Of a stretch of 64,000 nt of DNA, positions 12,951 to 26,260 are shown in pieces. The position numbers were made by a program, and so were the translations under genes. The DNA is from Mytilus californianus. Lineage: Eukaryota; Mollusca; Bivalvia; Mytilida; Mytilidae. The stretch lies in NCBI RefSeq assembly GCF_021869535.1, contig NW_026262712.1, positions 113,705,640 to 113,769,639 on the forward strand, read 5' to 3'. The notes below the pieces were generated by a model. It had not been told where the DNA came from. It did no database searches and was given only the letters and a program-made list of their open reading frames with translations. Every line of letters begins with the position of its first letter. The first letter of the stretch is position 1.

Positions 12951-13389
12951 TAGTGGTAAATTATAAAGTCAGGGATTTTGTTACCACAAATTAAATAAAA
13001 CCTTCACTAAATTCTTCCATTGATATACAGATTTGGTTTGAAAATTTGGTTGTATCTATAGAAATCTGATTTTTGACGGGATAGTATATCCTTATTTTTA
13101 CGGAGACGTTGTTTACTGAGCCCGGAAATTTAGATACGATCCGGGTACATTATCGATCCTTTTAATAAACTTATTCTAAAAGATTACCAATTCCACACTA
13201 TAATTTGATCTTTGAATATTGTTTTCATAAGTATTAATATTGATTTTGTTATCAGTAAATTAAAATCAAACTAAATATTATTATTTTTTTACATATGTAA
13301 ACTTCAATCTGTCGATACCTGTATCTTGGCATAGCACAAGGTCATGTTTTTCTCTGCCTGTTAATGACGTCATTACACCAAATCCATTG
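12951..13389 (+). pseudogene. Remainder of copy-2 Penelope-like C-terminus
   Basis: Resumes the copy-1 reading (SQGFCYHKLNKTF and GIVYPYFYGD homologues, to about 13225) after the 1.1 kb block, then shares the duplication's right end. Confidence 0.55.
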
Positions 13390-13626
13390 GATGTTTGATA
13401 TATACTGAATGATATTTTAGTCTAAGATGATTTTTTTATTGGCTTTGAACAAGCTGTCAGTAACTGCGAGAACTCTTATATCTGTACTTAGAGTCTTTTT
13501 GTTGTAGAGATGTATAAGTACCCTGCCACGTCCTCTCTATGTTGTTAGTCGTATTTCTGCTATGTATCGATCGGATGAGGAAAGCCCTTTTCAACTGATT
13601 ATTATAGTTTGTTCTTATGTTGTACT

Positions 13627-13830
13627 GTTACATGTGGAGCAGGATCTGCTTACCTTTCCGTAGCACCTGATATCACCCCCAGTTTTTGGTGGGGTTCGTG
13701 TTGCTTAGTCTTTAGTTTTCTATGTTGTGTTTTGTGTACTATTTTTTGTCGGTTTGTCTTTTTCTTTTTTAGCCATGGCGTTGTCAGTGTATTTTCGATT
13801 TAGGAGTTTAAATGTTCCTCTGGTATCTTT
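13627..13830 (+). repeat. Dispersed repeat, family R2
   Basis: Well-preserved copy from gtggagcaggatctgcttac through tagccatggcgttgtcagtg to the 'ttcctctggtatctttcgcc' edge. Confidence 0.7.
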
Positions 13831-13904
13831 CGCCCTCATTTACACCACTGTCCAAGGTTAGGGAAGGGTTGGCTCTCCTTCAACCAAGTTTAATCCCGCC
13901 AAAT

Positions 13905-14195
13905 TCTGTATTTGCCTGTCCAAAGCCGGAGCCTGTACTTCAGTGGTTATCGTTTGTTGCTGTATACCATATTTATTTGTCATTCATTATTGTGTACATA
14001 AATTAGGCCGTTAGTTTTCTCGTGTGAATTGTTTTACATTCGTCATTTTGGGGCATTTTATAGCTGACTATGCAGTATTTGGTTCACTCATTGTTGGAGG
14101 TCGTACGGTGACATATAGTTGTTAATTTCTGTGTCATTTGGTCTCTTATGGAGAGTTGTCTCATTGGCAATCATACCACATCTTCTTATTTTCTA
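13905..14195 (-). repeat. Dispersed repeat, family R3
   Basis: Its minus strand starts with an 'agaagatgtggtatgattgc' edge. Relatives lie at 53033-53140 and 55732-55990 (plus) and 48310-48600 and 50095-50155 (minus). Short scraps lie at 6343-6372 and 50265-50318. Confidence 0.65.
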
Positions 14196-15194
14196 TTTTT
14201 ATATTGATTGTAACGGTAAAAAGTAAAATAATAAAAATACCAAACTCCAAGGAAAATTCAAAACGGAAAGTCCTTTAACAGTACTCATTGTATATGTCGA
14301 GCATCCACATAGGATATCAGTTTATTGCGAAATCCAGGATAAAATTACAGATAACAACATTTCGCATATCGACAGAAATTTCTTCATTGATATTGATATG
14401 AAGAGATTCCATCAACCAAATGAAGAGTTTCCTGTATTTAAAACCAAGATTCGATAAGGCCCTAAAGTGGGCTCTATTTCTAGCAACAATTTCAAATTAG
14501 AATTAAAAACCAATTGTTCAGAGAACAATTGAAGGTCTTTCCACCAGTAAAGATCTATTTAGATATTAAAATATTAAAAATCAGTCTAAAATATCAGTTC
14601 CTATGGCTTTATGATGTATAAAAGATGAATTTAAAGCAAAGGTCAAAATCTAGAACGTCCTATTAACCTATGACCTTGACCACAATATCAAGGTCACAAA
14701 CCAAGGACCTCGAATCAAAAGACCCTAAGTCTTTAATATGTATGGTTAATGAGTTATATCCCTTTACGCATAATTCTAAATATAAGATGGGCGAAAACTC
14801 CCATTTATTGTCTTCGCACCCTTTCAACCAAAATTAATAAGTTACGAGATGTTGCAACTAACAATTTAGTAAAAATAATTTGTCGAGATGTTATACGGTT
14901 TTTGAAAATATGTAAAAATAAGCTAAAATCAAAATTTATAATATGACCTTGACCTTTGACCTTGACCTAATTTTCATTTTTTTGAACCAAGGACCTTAAA
15001 TCAAAAGATCCTATGTCTCTATCACTTATGGTTTACCAGTTAGAAATGCATATTACTTATATAAAATGCATAAGGGGAAATAACTCTCATATGGAGTCTC
15101 CGGAAAGCTTCTGTCTAAATAAATATCCTAATCCTGAAGATGTAACGAGCAATTTGGTAAAATAAATTTGTCGTAATCTTTTACGATTGGGAAG

Positions 15195-15200
15195 GAGTAG

Positions 15201-15254
<54 letters not shown>

Positions 15255-16285
15255 CATGGCACTTTCTCTGTCCGACGCAGCTAACTTAAATAATGCACCG
15301 AACGTGACTGCGGACTTATACATCCCGCACAGCCAAACGGACGCCTGAGATGTCCTCATAAAATTTGATCCTAGCATCATTCGTTTATAAATTTTCTCTA
15401 GTTTCTATGTTACCTCTGACTTCCATTTTTCATCTATTTGTTGTGTATGCATTTTGATTGAATTTGTAGGAAAACTGAGTAAATTTTATCTTGGAAGTTT
15501 TATTTTCCTTATTTGGTTATGCAATGTTTTATTCTAAATTTAGTTCCGCGCGCGAGATGGTGTTGTGAAGTCACGTGACCCTCGAATATATATGTCTGGA
15601 GTTAGAATATTAATTTCTTTTCAGGGGAGACCGTTGAACAGAGCACATGTGTATTGATCAGAGAAACACGATAACTATTGTTTTTATTTTGTACAGGTCA
15701 TTGATGTCGGATCATGCATACATATTACGTACACATTTTTACGTGAGCACAGATTTGTATTTTAATGCATGTTTAGAAATTTGATTGTAGGTCTACGACA
15801 TTGATTTTAATTTCGCAATCAAGCGGACCGCACGTGTCTCATCGATTAATTTCAGAAAATACATGAATTGGAGCAGATTTTTGCAGGGATGGATTTCTAT
15901 TTCAGAAAGAAATTTGTACATAAGAAGGATTAGCATTTTACAGTATAATGTACGGGACTAAAAGCGATTTTCTTTTCTTTGAAATGGGATAACTTAAAAA
16001 AAAATCAGTTGAAAAAAAGGGGGGGAAGTGTAGTGGTAGACTGTGGTTCATTATTGAGATAAGAAACATTTACAACATTATAGCTGCAAAGTTTGAAGTT
16101 TTGATAAGTAATTTGTTGATTCGACCATAACAGGGACATTGACCCTGCAATAAAATGACGCGTACCATTTCGACAAAAAATTTCTAGTAAACACGTGTCG
16201 CGACAATCTTTTTGGTTAAATTGTTTTGTCGATATCTATAACTCTTTCTATGAAGAAGCGATATGAACTTAATGTAAAAAATCAT
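15195..16285 (+). repeat. Non-array block, left copy, with (TGAT)n edge
   Basis: About 1.1 kb of different sequence interrupts the array, starting with a TGAT run (about 15200-15255). It is repeated at 27135-28310, and both copies rejoin the array at the same place, near gaagcgatatgaac. The part near 15296-15350 is related, reversed, to 47815-47870, so the block contains a dispersed element. Confidence 0.8.
15200..15255. repeat. (TGAT)n microsatellite
   Basis: About 13 uninterrupted TGAT units. The Ser-Ile-Asn-Gln repeat it creates on the minus strand is an artefact. Confidence 0.95.
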
Positions 16286-16750
16286 AACATGACCTTGACC
16301 TTTGACCTTGACCTAGTTTTCTATTCTTTAGGACCAAGGACCTCAAATCAACAGACCCTAGGTCTCTATCACTTATGGTTTACCAGTTACAAATGCATAT
16401 CACTTATTTCAAATGCATTAGGGGAAATAACTCTCATATGGAGTCTTCGTATCGCTTCCGTCAAAATTGAACAAAAAATCCTGAGGATATAGCGAGCCAT
16501 TTGGTAAAATAAACTTGTCGCTTTCTTTTACGGTTACGGAGGAGATGCAGTCACAAGGAAAACAGTGTTCAGGGAGATAACTCCTACAAAGAAAATTGTT
16601 CGGCTTAGAATGGGTGAAAATAAAAAGCGCATACACTGTATGATACTATATAAGAAATATCTAAGCGACATCTTGCGAAACAAAAATTTTACGCGAGAAC
16701 AAAATTAGGCGGAAGAAAAAAATAATAATAATAATAATTAAAAACTAATT

Positions 16751-16893
16751 GTTAATGACATTTTAAACCGAATTTTTACTATTTTCATATCAAAATACTT
16801 GTTTTTTTTCAGAGAACAATTGCAGGTCTTTTCTCAAAAAAACAAGTATTTTGATATGAAAATAGTAAAAATTCGGTTTAAAATGTCATTAAC
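16751..16893. repeat. Perfect 58-bp inverted repeat with 27-nt spacer
   Basis: Arms 16751-16808 and 16836-16893 are exact reverse complements by direct comparison. The spacer (16809-16835) keeps the array motif agaacaattgcaggtctt. It lies where a unit-boundary palindrome would be, so a unit boundary has been copied in inverted orientation. Confidence 0.92.
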
Positions 16894-19235
16894 AGCGTCA
16901 AATGATAGCTTATAGTACGCTGATTCCAAATATATATGATTTCTATCCAATATTTTTTAAATAAGGGAAATAATTTATTACTTCCGGTTTGAAAAAGGTT
17001 ACTTCCGGTATTATTTAACTGTTTAACTGACACTGATTCCAAAAATATATGGTTCTATATACTTTTACATTCAAAAAGTACAAAAAAAATAGCTACAGCA
17101 CAGGGTCACTTCCGGTTCCTTTTTCAAGGTCATATGGCTTGCAACTAAATGCAAAAAGTCCCATGGCTTTATCATGTATACAAATGAAATAAAAGCAAAG
17201 GTCAAAATCTAGAACGTCAATTTTATCTATGACCTTGGGCTCAATTTCAAGGCCATCAACCAAGGACCTCAAACCAAAAGATCTTAATTATATTCGGTTC
17301 ATGAGTTATATCACCATATGCATATTTTTGAATAAAGAGGGGAGAAAACTCTAATTTGATGTAAGCGCACCCTTTTAACCAATATGTATGTGTTACGACA
17401 TGTCGCAACTTGCAATTAAGTAAAAATATGTTGTCGATATCTTATATCGTGTTTGAAAAGTGGTGAAAATAAGCCAAAATCCAAATTTAGAAATGACCTT
17501 GACCTTTGACCTTGTCCCTATTTTTGGACCAAGGATCTCAAATCAAAAGACCCTAGGTCTTCATCACTTATGAATAACAAGCAACAACTACATTTTTCTT
17601 ATTAAAAATACAAAAGGGGAAACAACTCCCATATGTAGTCTCCGGACCGCTTCGGTCAAAATTATTTTTAAGATCCTGAAGATATAACAAGCAAATTGGT
17701 GAAATAATTTTGTCATAATCTTTAACGGTTGCGAAGGAGATTTGTACACAAGAAAAACTGTGTTTGGGGAGATAACTCTTACAATAAAAAGTGTTCGGCT
17801 TAACAGGGTCAGTTTCAAAATCGTAATAACTGTTCGATATAATATGCAAAAAATCTAAGCGACATCTTGCGAAACAAAAAAGCACCGTCAGAAAAAAGTG
17901 GCGGAAGAAGAAAAAAATAATAATAATAATTAAAAACCAATTGTTCAAAGAATAATTGAAGGTCTTTCCACATCAATTTTCGAAATAATTGACAGGAAGC
18001 TACTTCTGGTTTACTCAAAGTTATTAATAGCGTCAAAGTATAGATTTCTTCATACTGATTCAATAAATAAATGGTTTCTATATACTTTTGCCTGAAATAA
18101 GGGAGATAATTGTCAACTTCCGGTTTAGAAAATGTAACCCCGGTCTCATATGATAGCTTTATTCACACTGATTCCAAAAATATATAGTTTGTATATACTT
18201 ATACCTATAATAAGGAAGATAATATGCTACTTCCGGTTTAAAAATGTCACTTCCGGTCTTAAATGATAGGTTAACCTATGATCATTCAAAAAACATATGG
18301 TTTCTAGGTATTTTTCCATGAAATAAGTGCCAAAAATACTACTTCCGGTTCACTCAAGGTCACTTCCGGTTTACTTTTTTCAAGGTCATATGTCAACCAA
18401 CAGTTTGCAAAAGACCCTATGGCTTTATCATGTACCAAGTAGGAGTAATAATCAATTAACCTTAAACTGAATCATTTCAGGGACAATAACTCCTATAAGA
18501 TATCATTGGATTGTTTCAGACCTAACGTATCATATCTTAATCACAATTAGGCAAACATTTTGCACTAGTTCTTAGATTTGTAATTTTAAAAGTGACAGAG
18601 GAGATCAAATAACAAGGAAAAGTCAAAATTTAGAATATGACCTTGACCTTTGACCTTGGCCTCAATTTCATTTAAATGAACCAAGGATCTCAAATCAATA
18701 TACCTTAGGTCTAAATCACTTACCATTCATGCTATACATTTATATATCCCTTATGTCAAATACAGAAGGGGAAATAACTCTCATATGGAGTTTACGTATC
18801 GCTTCGGTCAAAATTGGACAAAACATCCTGAGGATATAACGAGCAATTTGGTAAAATAAATTTGTCGCTTTCTTTTACAGTTACGGGGGAGATGCATGCA
18901 CAAGGAAAACAGTGTTCGGGGAGATAACTCCTACAATGAAAAGTATTCGGTTAAGCAGGGTCAATTTCAAAGGCGCATAAACTGTTTGATATCATATACG
19001 AAACATCTAAGCGACATCTTGCGAAACAAAAATTTATCGCAAGAACAAAATTTGGCAGAAGAAAAAACATAAAAAAATTAAAAACCAATTGTTCAAAGAA
19101 CAATTGAAGGTCTTTCCACATCAATTTTCTAAATAATTAATGAGAAGATAAATCTGATTTACTCAAAGCTTCTATTGGCGTCCAATCATAGGTTTCTTCA
19201 TACTGATTCAATAAACATATGGTTTCTATAGACTT

Positions 19236-19640
19236 TTGCCTGAAATAAGGGAGATAATTGTTAACATCCGGTTTAGAAAATGTCACTTCCGGTCTCATAT
19301 GATTGCATTGTTTACACTGATTCCAAAAATATATAGTTTATATATACTTTTGCCTGTAAAAAGGGAGATAATTGGCTACTTCCGGTTTGGAAAATGTCAC
19401 TTCCGGTCTCATATGATAGATTTATTTACACTGATTCCAAAAATATATGGTTTATATATACTTTTACCTGTAAAAAGGGAGATAATTGGCTACTTCCGGT
19501 TTAGAAAATGTCACTTTTGGTCTCATATGATAGCTTTATTTACACTGATTCCAAAAATATATGGTTTATATATACGTTTGCCTGTAAAAATGAGATAATA
19601 TGCTACTTCCGGTTTATAAAATATCACTCCCGGTCTCAAA
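19236..19640. repeat. 114-bp minisatellite, about 4 copies
   Basis: The spacing of gggagataattggctacttc between 19363 and 19477 is 114 bp. Each copy holds two ACTTCCGG-type motifs and accaaaaatatatggtttat-like sequence. Because 114 is a multiple of 3, one frame stays open across copies. Confidence 0.88.
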
Positions 19641-20602
19641 TGATAGATTAATGTATGACATTCAAAAAATATATGGTTTCTATGTACTTCTACATGAAAT
19701 AAGTGCAAAAATGACTACTTCCGGTTCACTCAAGGTCACTTCCGGTTGACATATTTCAAGGTCATATATCACCCAACATTTTGCAAAAGATCTTATGGCT
19801 TTATCATGTACCAATATGAAGTAATAATCCATTTACCTTAGAATAAAACATTTCAGGGGCAATAACTCCAATAAGATGTCGCTGGATTGTCTCAGACCAA
19901 ATGTATCATATCTTCATCACAAAATAACAAACATTTTGCACTTGTTCTTTCATATATAATATTAACAATATCGGAGAAAATGCAAAAACAAGCAAAAGAC
20001 AAAATTCAGAACATGACCTTGACCTTTGACCTTGACCTCATTTTCGAAGTTAGGATCCAAGGACCTTAAATAAAAAGACTATAGGTTTATACGGCTTACA
20101 GTTTATGAGTAACAAAAACATAACGACAAATTTATTTGATGAAGGTAGATAACTCCTTTAAAATTTCATCGAATCGCTTCGATCCTAATTAGCCAAAAAT
20201 TCCTGAGGATGTAACGAACAATTTAGAAAAATAATTTTGTCGATATCTTTTTTTGTTACGAAGGAGATGCACACACTTGATAAACAGTGAATAGGGAGAT
20301 AACTCTTACAAAGATAATTGTTCGGCTTAGCAGGGTGAAATTTAAAAGCGCATAAACTATACGATACAATATGAGAAATATCTAAGGGACATATTGCGAA
20401 ACAAAAATTTCAAAAGTTGGCGGAAAAAAAAATAATAATAATAATTAAAAACCAATTGTTCAAAGAACAATTGAAGGTCTTTCCACATCAATTTCCTAAA
20501 TAATTGATGAAAAGCTAATTCTGGTTTACTCAAAGCTACTATTGGCGTCCAATCATAGGTTTCTTCATACTGATTCAATAAACATATGGTTTCTATAGAC
20601 TT

Positions 20603-20905
20603 TTGCCTGAAATAAGGGAGATAATTGTCAACTTCCGGTTTAGAAAATGTCACTTCCGGTCTCATATGATAGATTTATTTACACTGATTCCAAAAATATA
20701 TGGTTTATATATAGTTTTGCCTGTAAAAAGGGAGATAATTGACTACTTCCGGTTTAGAAAATGTCACTTTCGGTCTCATATGAAAGCTTTATTTACACTG
20801 ATTCCAAAAATATATAGTTTGTATATACTTATGCCTGTAATAAGGGAGATAATATGCTACTTCCGGTTTATAAAATTTCATTTCCGGTCTCAAATGATAG
20901 GTTAA
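20603..20905. repeat. 114-bp minisatellite, about 3 copies
   Basis: Same unit as at 19236, with ACTTCCGG motifs and gggagataatt boxes. Confidence 0.85.
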
Positions 20906-21875
20906 CCTATGATCAATCAAAAAATATATGGTTTCTAGGTACTTTTCCGAGAAATAAGTGCAAAAAATATTACTTCCGGTTCACTCAAGGTCACTTCCGG
21001 TTTTATTTTTTCAAGGTCATATGTCAACCAACAGTTTGCAAAAGACCCTATGGCTTTATCATGTACCAAGTTGGAGTAATAATCAATTAACCTTAAATTT
21101 AATCATTTCAGGGACAATAACTCCTATAAGATATCATTGGATTGTTTCAGACCAAATGTATCATATCTTAATCACAATTAAGCAAACATTTTGCACTGGT
21201 TCTTTAATTTGTAATTTTAAAAGTGACAGAGGAGATGAAATAACAAGGAAAAGTCAAAATTTAGAATATGACCTTGACCTTTGACCTTGGCCTCAATTTC
21301 ATTTAATTGAACCAAGGAACTCAAATCAATATACCTTAGGTCTCTATCACTTACCATTCATGCTATACATTTATATATCCCTTATGTCAAATACAGAAGG
21401 GGAAATAACTCTCATATGGAGTTTACGTATCGCTTCGGTCAAAATTGGACAAAACATCCTGAGGATATAACGAGCAATTTGGTAAAATAAATTTGTCGCT
21501 TTCATTTTTTGTTACGGAGGAGATGCTTGCACAAGGAAAACAGTGTTCGGGGAGATAACTCCTACAAAGAAAATTATTTGGTTACGCAGGGTAAATTTCA
21601 AAGGCGCATAAACTGTTCGATATAATATACCAAATATCTAAGTGACATATTGCGAAACAAATATTTATCGCAAGAACAAAATTAGGCGGAAGAAAAAAAA
21701 ATAATAATAATTAAAAACCAATTGTTCAAAGAACAATTGAAGGTCTTTCCACATCAATTTTCTAAATTATTGATGAGAAGCTAATTCTGGTTTACTCAAA
21801 GCTACAATTGGCGTCCAATCATAGTTTTCTTCATACTGATTCAATAAACATATGGTTTCTATAGACTTTTGCCGG

Positions 21876-22290
21876 AAATAAGGGAGATAATTGTCAACTT
21901 CCAGTTTAGAATATGCCTTTTCAGGTCTCATATGATAGCTTTTTTACACTGATTCCAAAAATATATGGTTTATATATACTTTTGACTGTAAAAAGTGAGA
22001 TAATTGGCTACTTCCGGTTTAGAAATTTCCCTTCCGGTTTCATATGATAGATTTATTTACACTGATACCAAAAATATATGGTTTATATATACTTATGCCT
22101 GTAATAAGGGAGATTATATGCTACTTCCGGTTTAGAAAATGTCACTTCCGGTCTCATATGATAGATTTATTTACCCTTATTCCAAAAATATATGGTTTAT
22201 ATATACTTTTGCCTGTAAAAAGGGAGATAATTGGCTACTTCCGGTTTAGAAAATGTCACTTCCGGTCTCAACTGATAGATTAATGTATGA
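21876..22290. repeat. 114-bp minisatellite, about 4 copies
   Basis: Same unit. The first copies are more diverged (acttccagttt, ccttttcaggtctc). Confidence 0.82.
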
Positions 22291-23113
22291 CTATTCAAAA
22301 AATATATGGTTTCTATGTACTTCTACATGAAATAAGTGCAAAAATGATTACTTCCGATTCACTCAAGGTCACTTCCGGTTGACATTTTTCAAGGTCATAT
22401 GTCACCCAACATTTTGCAAAAGATCTTATGGCTTTATCATGTACCAATATGAAGTAATAATCAATTTACCTTAAAATAAAACATTGCAGGGGCAATAACT
22501 CCAATAAGATGTCGCTGGATTGTCTCAGACCAAATGTATCATATCTTCATCACAATATAACAAACATTTTGCAATTGTTCTTTAATATATAACATTAAAA
22601 ATATCGGAGAAAATGCAAAAACAAGCAAAAGACAAAATTCAGAACATGACCTTGACCTTTGACCTTGACCTCATTTTCGAAGTTAGGATCCAAGGAGCTT
22701 AAATAAAAAGACTATAGGTTTATATGGCTTACAGTTTATGAGTAACAAAAACATAACAACAAATTTATTTCATAAAGGTAGGACACTTCTATAAAATTTC
22801 ATCGAATCGCTTCGATCCAAATTAGCCAAAAATTCCTTAGGATGTAACGAACAATTTAGAAAAATAATTTTGTCGATATCTTTTTTTGTTACGAAAGAGA
22901 TGCACACACTTGATAAACAGTGAATAGGGAGATAACTCTTACAAAGATAATTGTTCGGCTTAGCAGGGTGAAATTTAAAAGCGCATACACTGTACGATAC
23001 AATGTAAGAAATATCCAAGCGACATATTGCGAAACAAACATTTATCGCAAGAACAAAATTTGGCTGAAGAAAAAAAAAATAATAATAATAATAATAATCA
23101 GAACAAATACAAA

Positions 23114-23143
23114 AGGTCTTTCCACCGAAAAGTGGAAAGACCT
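23114..23143. repeat. Single hairpin AGGTCTTTCCAC / GTGGAAAGACCT
   Basis: A 12-bp perfect stem with a six-base loop, placed between aataat runs at a unit boundary. Confidence 0.85.
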
Positions 23144-23319
23144 AATAATAATTAAAAACCAATTGTTCAAAGAACAATTGAAGGTCTTTCCACATCAATT
23201 TTCTAAATAATTGATGGGAAGCTTATTCTGGTTTACTCAAAGCTACTTTTGGCGTCCAATCATAGGTTTCTTCATACTGATTCAATAAACATATGGTTTC
23301 TATAGACTTTTACCTGAAA

Positions 23320-23726
23320 TAAGGGAGATAATTGTCAACTTCCGGTTTAGAAAATGTCATTTCCGGTCTCATATGATAGATTTATTTACACTGATTCCAA
23401 AAATATATGGTTTATATATACTTTTGCCTGTAAAAAGGGAGATAATTGGCTACTTCCGGTTTAGAAAATGTCACTTTTGGTCTCATATGATAGATTTATT
23501 TACACTGATTCCAAAAATATATGGTTTATATATACTTTTGCCTGTAAAAAGGGAGATAATTGTCTACTTCCGGTTTAGAAAATGTCAATTTCGGTCTTAT
23601 ATGATAGCTTTATATACACTGATTCCAAAAATATATGGTATATATATACTTAGGCCGGTAATAAAGGAGATAATATGGTACTTCCGGTTTATAAAATATC
23701 ACTTCCGGTCTCAAATGATAGATTAA
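23320..23726. repeat. 114-bp minisatellite, about 4 copies
   Basis: Same unit, with regular spacing of gggagataattg boxes. Confidence 0.85.
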
Positions 23727-24548
23727 TGTATGACCATTCAAAAAATATATGGTTTCTATGTACTTCTACATGACATAAGTGCAAAAATGACAACTTCCGG
23801 TTAACTCAAGGTCACTTCCGGTTGACATTTTTCAAGGTCATATGTCACCCAACATTTTGCAAAAGATCTTATGGCTTTATCATGTACCAATATAAAGTAA
23901 TAATCAATTTACCTTAAAATAAAACATTTCAGGGGCAATAACTCAAATAATATGTCGCTGGATTGTCTCAGACCAAATGTATCATATCTTTATCACGATA
24001 TAACAAACATTTTGCACTTGTTCTTTAATATATAACATTTAAAATATCAAAGAAAATGCAAAAACAAGCAAAAGACAAAATTCAGAACATGACCTTGACC
24101 TTTGACCATGACCTCATTTTCGAAGTTAGGATCCAAGGACCTCAAATAAAAAGACTATAGGTTTATACGGCTTACAGTTTATGAGTAACAAAAACATAAC
24201 GACAAATTTATTTCATAAAGGTATATAACTCCTATAAAATTTCATCGAATCGCTTCGATCCAAATTAGCCAAAAATTCTTGAGGATGTAACGAACAGTTA
24301 AGAAAAAGAATTTTGTCGATATCTTTTTTTGTTACGAAGGAGATGCACACACTTGATAAACAGTAAATAGGGAGATAACTCTTACAAAGATAATTGTTCG
24401 GCTTAGCAGGGTGAAATTTAAAAGCGCATAAACTATACGATACAATATGAGAAATATCTAAGCGACATATTGCGAAAGAAAAATTTCAAAAGTTGGCGGG
24501 AAAAAAAAAAATAATAAAAATAATAATAATAATCAGAACAAATACAAT

Positions 24549-24681
24549 AGGTCTTTCCACAGAAAAGTGGAAAACTAATAATCAGAAGAAAACCAATAGG
24601 TCTTTCCACAGAAAAGTGGAAAGACCTAATAATAATCAGAAGAAAACCAATAGGTCTTTCCACAGAAAAGTGGAAAGACCT
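24549..24681. repeat. Array of three hairpins
   Basis: Complete copies at 24598-24627 and 24652-24681, plus a copy at 24549 with a shortened right arm. The stem is AGGTCTTTCCAC / GTGGAAAGACCT and the spacers are aataatcagaagaaaaccaa-like. Confidence 0.88.
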
Positions 24682-25954
24682 AATAATTAAAAACCAATTG
24701 TTCAAAGAACAATTGAAGGTCTTTCCACATCAATTTTCTAAATAATTGATAGGAAGCTACTTCTGGTTTACTCAAAGTTATAAATAGCGTCAAAGTATAG
24801 ATTCAATAAATAAATGGTTTCTATATACTTTTGCCTGAAAACAGGGAGATAATTGTCAACTTCCGGTTTAGAAAATGACACTTTCGGTCTCATATTATAG
24901 CTTTATTCACACTAATTCCAAAAATATATAGTTTGTATATACTTATGCCTGTAATAAGGGAGATAATATGCTACTTGCGGTTTATAAAATGTCACTTCCG
25001 GTCTCAAATGATAGGTTAACCTATGATCATTCAAAAAATATATGGTTTCTAGGTACTTTTCCATGAAATAAGTGCAAAAAATTCTTCCGGTTCACTTTTT
25101 TCAAGGTCATATGTCAACCAACAGTTTGCAAAAGACCCTATGTCTTTATCATGTTCCAAGATTGAGTAATAATCAATTAACCTTAAATTGAATCATTTCA
25201 GGGACAATAACTCCTATAAGATATCATTGGATTGTTTCAGACCAAATGTATCATATCTTAATCACAATTAAGCAAACATTTTGCACTAGTTCTTTAATTT
25301 GTAATTTTAAAAGTGACAAAGGAGATCAAATAACAAGGAAAAGTCAAAATTTAGAATATGACCTTGACATATGACCTTGGCCTTAATTTCATTTAAATGA
25401 ACCAAGGAACTCAAATCAATATACCTTAGGTCTCTATCACTTACCATTCATGCTATACATTTATATATCCCTTATGTCAAATACAGAAGGGGAAATAACT
25501 CTCATATGGAGTTTACGTATTGCTTCGGTCAAAAATGGACAAAACATCCTGAGGATATAACGAGCAATTTGGTAAAATAATTTTGTCGCTTTCTTTTACG
25601 GTTACGGAGGAGATGCACACACAAGGAAAACAGTGTTCAGGGAGATAACTCCTACAAAGAAAAGTATTCCTTAAGCAGGGTCAATTTCAAAGGCGCATAA
25701 ACTGTTCGATATCATATACGAAACATCTAAGCGACATCTTGCGAAACAAATATTTATCGCAAGAATAAAATTTGGCGGAAGAAAAAAAAAATTAAAAAAA
25801 AATTGTTCAAAGAACAATTGAAGGTATTATTACAACAATTTTCTAAATAATTGATGAGAAGTTAATTCTGGTTTACTCAAAGCTTCTATTGGCGTCCAAT
25901 CATAGGTTTCTTCATACTGATTCAATAAACATATGGTTTCTATAGACTTTTGCC

Positions 25955-26260
25955 TGAAATAAGGGAGATCATTGGCTACTTCCGGTTTAGAAAATGTCAC
26001 TTCCGGTCGCATATGAATGATTTATTTACATTCACCTCAGATATCCAAAAATATATGGTTTATATATACTTTTGCCTGTAAAAAGGGAGATAATTGGCTA
26101 CTTCCGGTTTAGAAAATGTCACTTTCGGTCTTATATGATAGCTTTATTTACACTGATTCCAAAAAAATATGGTTTATATATACTTATGCCTGTAATAAGG
26201 GAGATAATATGCTACTTCCGGTTTATAAAATATCACTTCCAGTCTCAAATGATAGATTAA
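25955..26260. repeat. 114-bp minisatellite, about 3 copies
   Basis: Same unit. The first junction carries a short foreign stretch near 26030. Confidence 0.8.

Larger units (their letters stand above)
9556..13389 (+). repeat. 2.7 kb tandem duplication, copy 2, with extra 1.1 kb
   Basis: Near-identical to 6850-9555 except for about 1112 bp (11836-12950) absent from copy 1. Both copies end with ccaaatccattg, after which copy 2 continues into unique sequence. Few substitutions separate the copies, so the duplication is recent. Confidence 0.93.

Noticed and set aside
15087..15380. Minus-strand open frame with Ser-Ile-Asn-Gln repeats
   Set aside because: It is the translation of a (TGAT)n microsatellite and its flank.
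19236..19598. Tandem-repeat protein of 38-residue units
   Set aside because: The 114-bp minisatellite period keeps any frame in phase; there is no start context, splice structure or conserved codon pattern, and degenerate copies nearby are disrupted.
24549..24681. CRISPR-like array of short palindromic repeats
   Set aside because: Only three units, spacers nearly identical to each other, and the context is an animal satellite.
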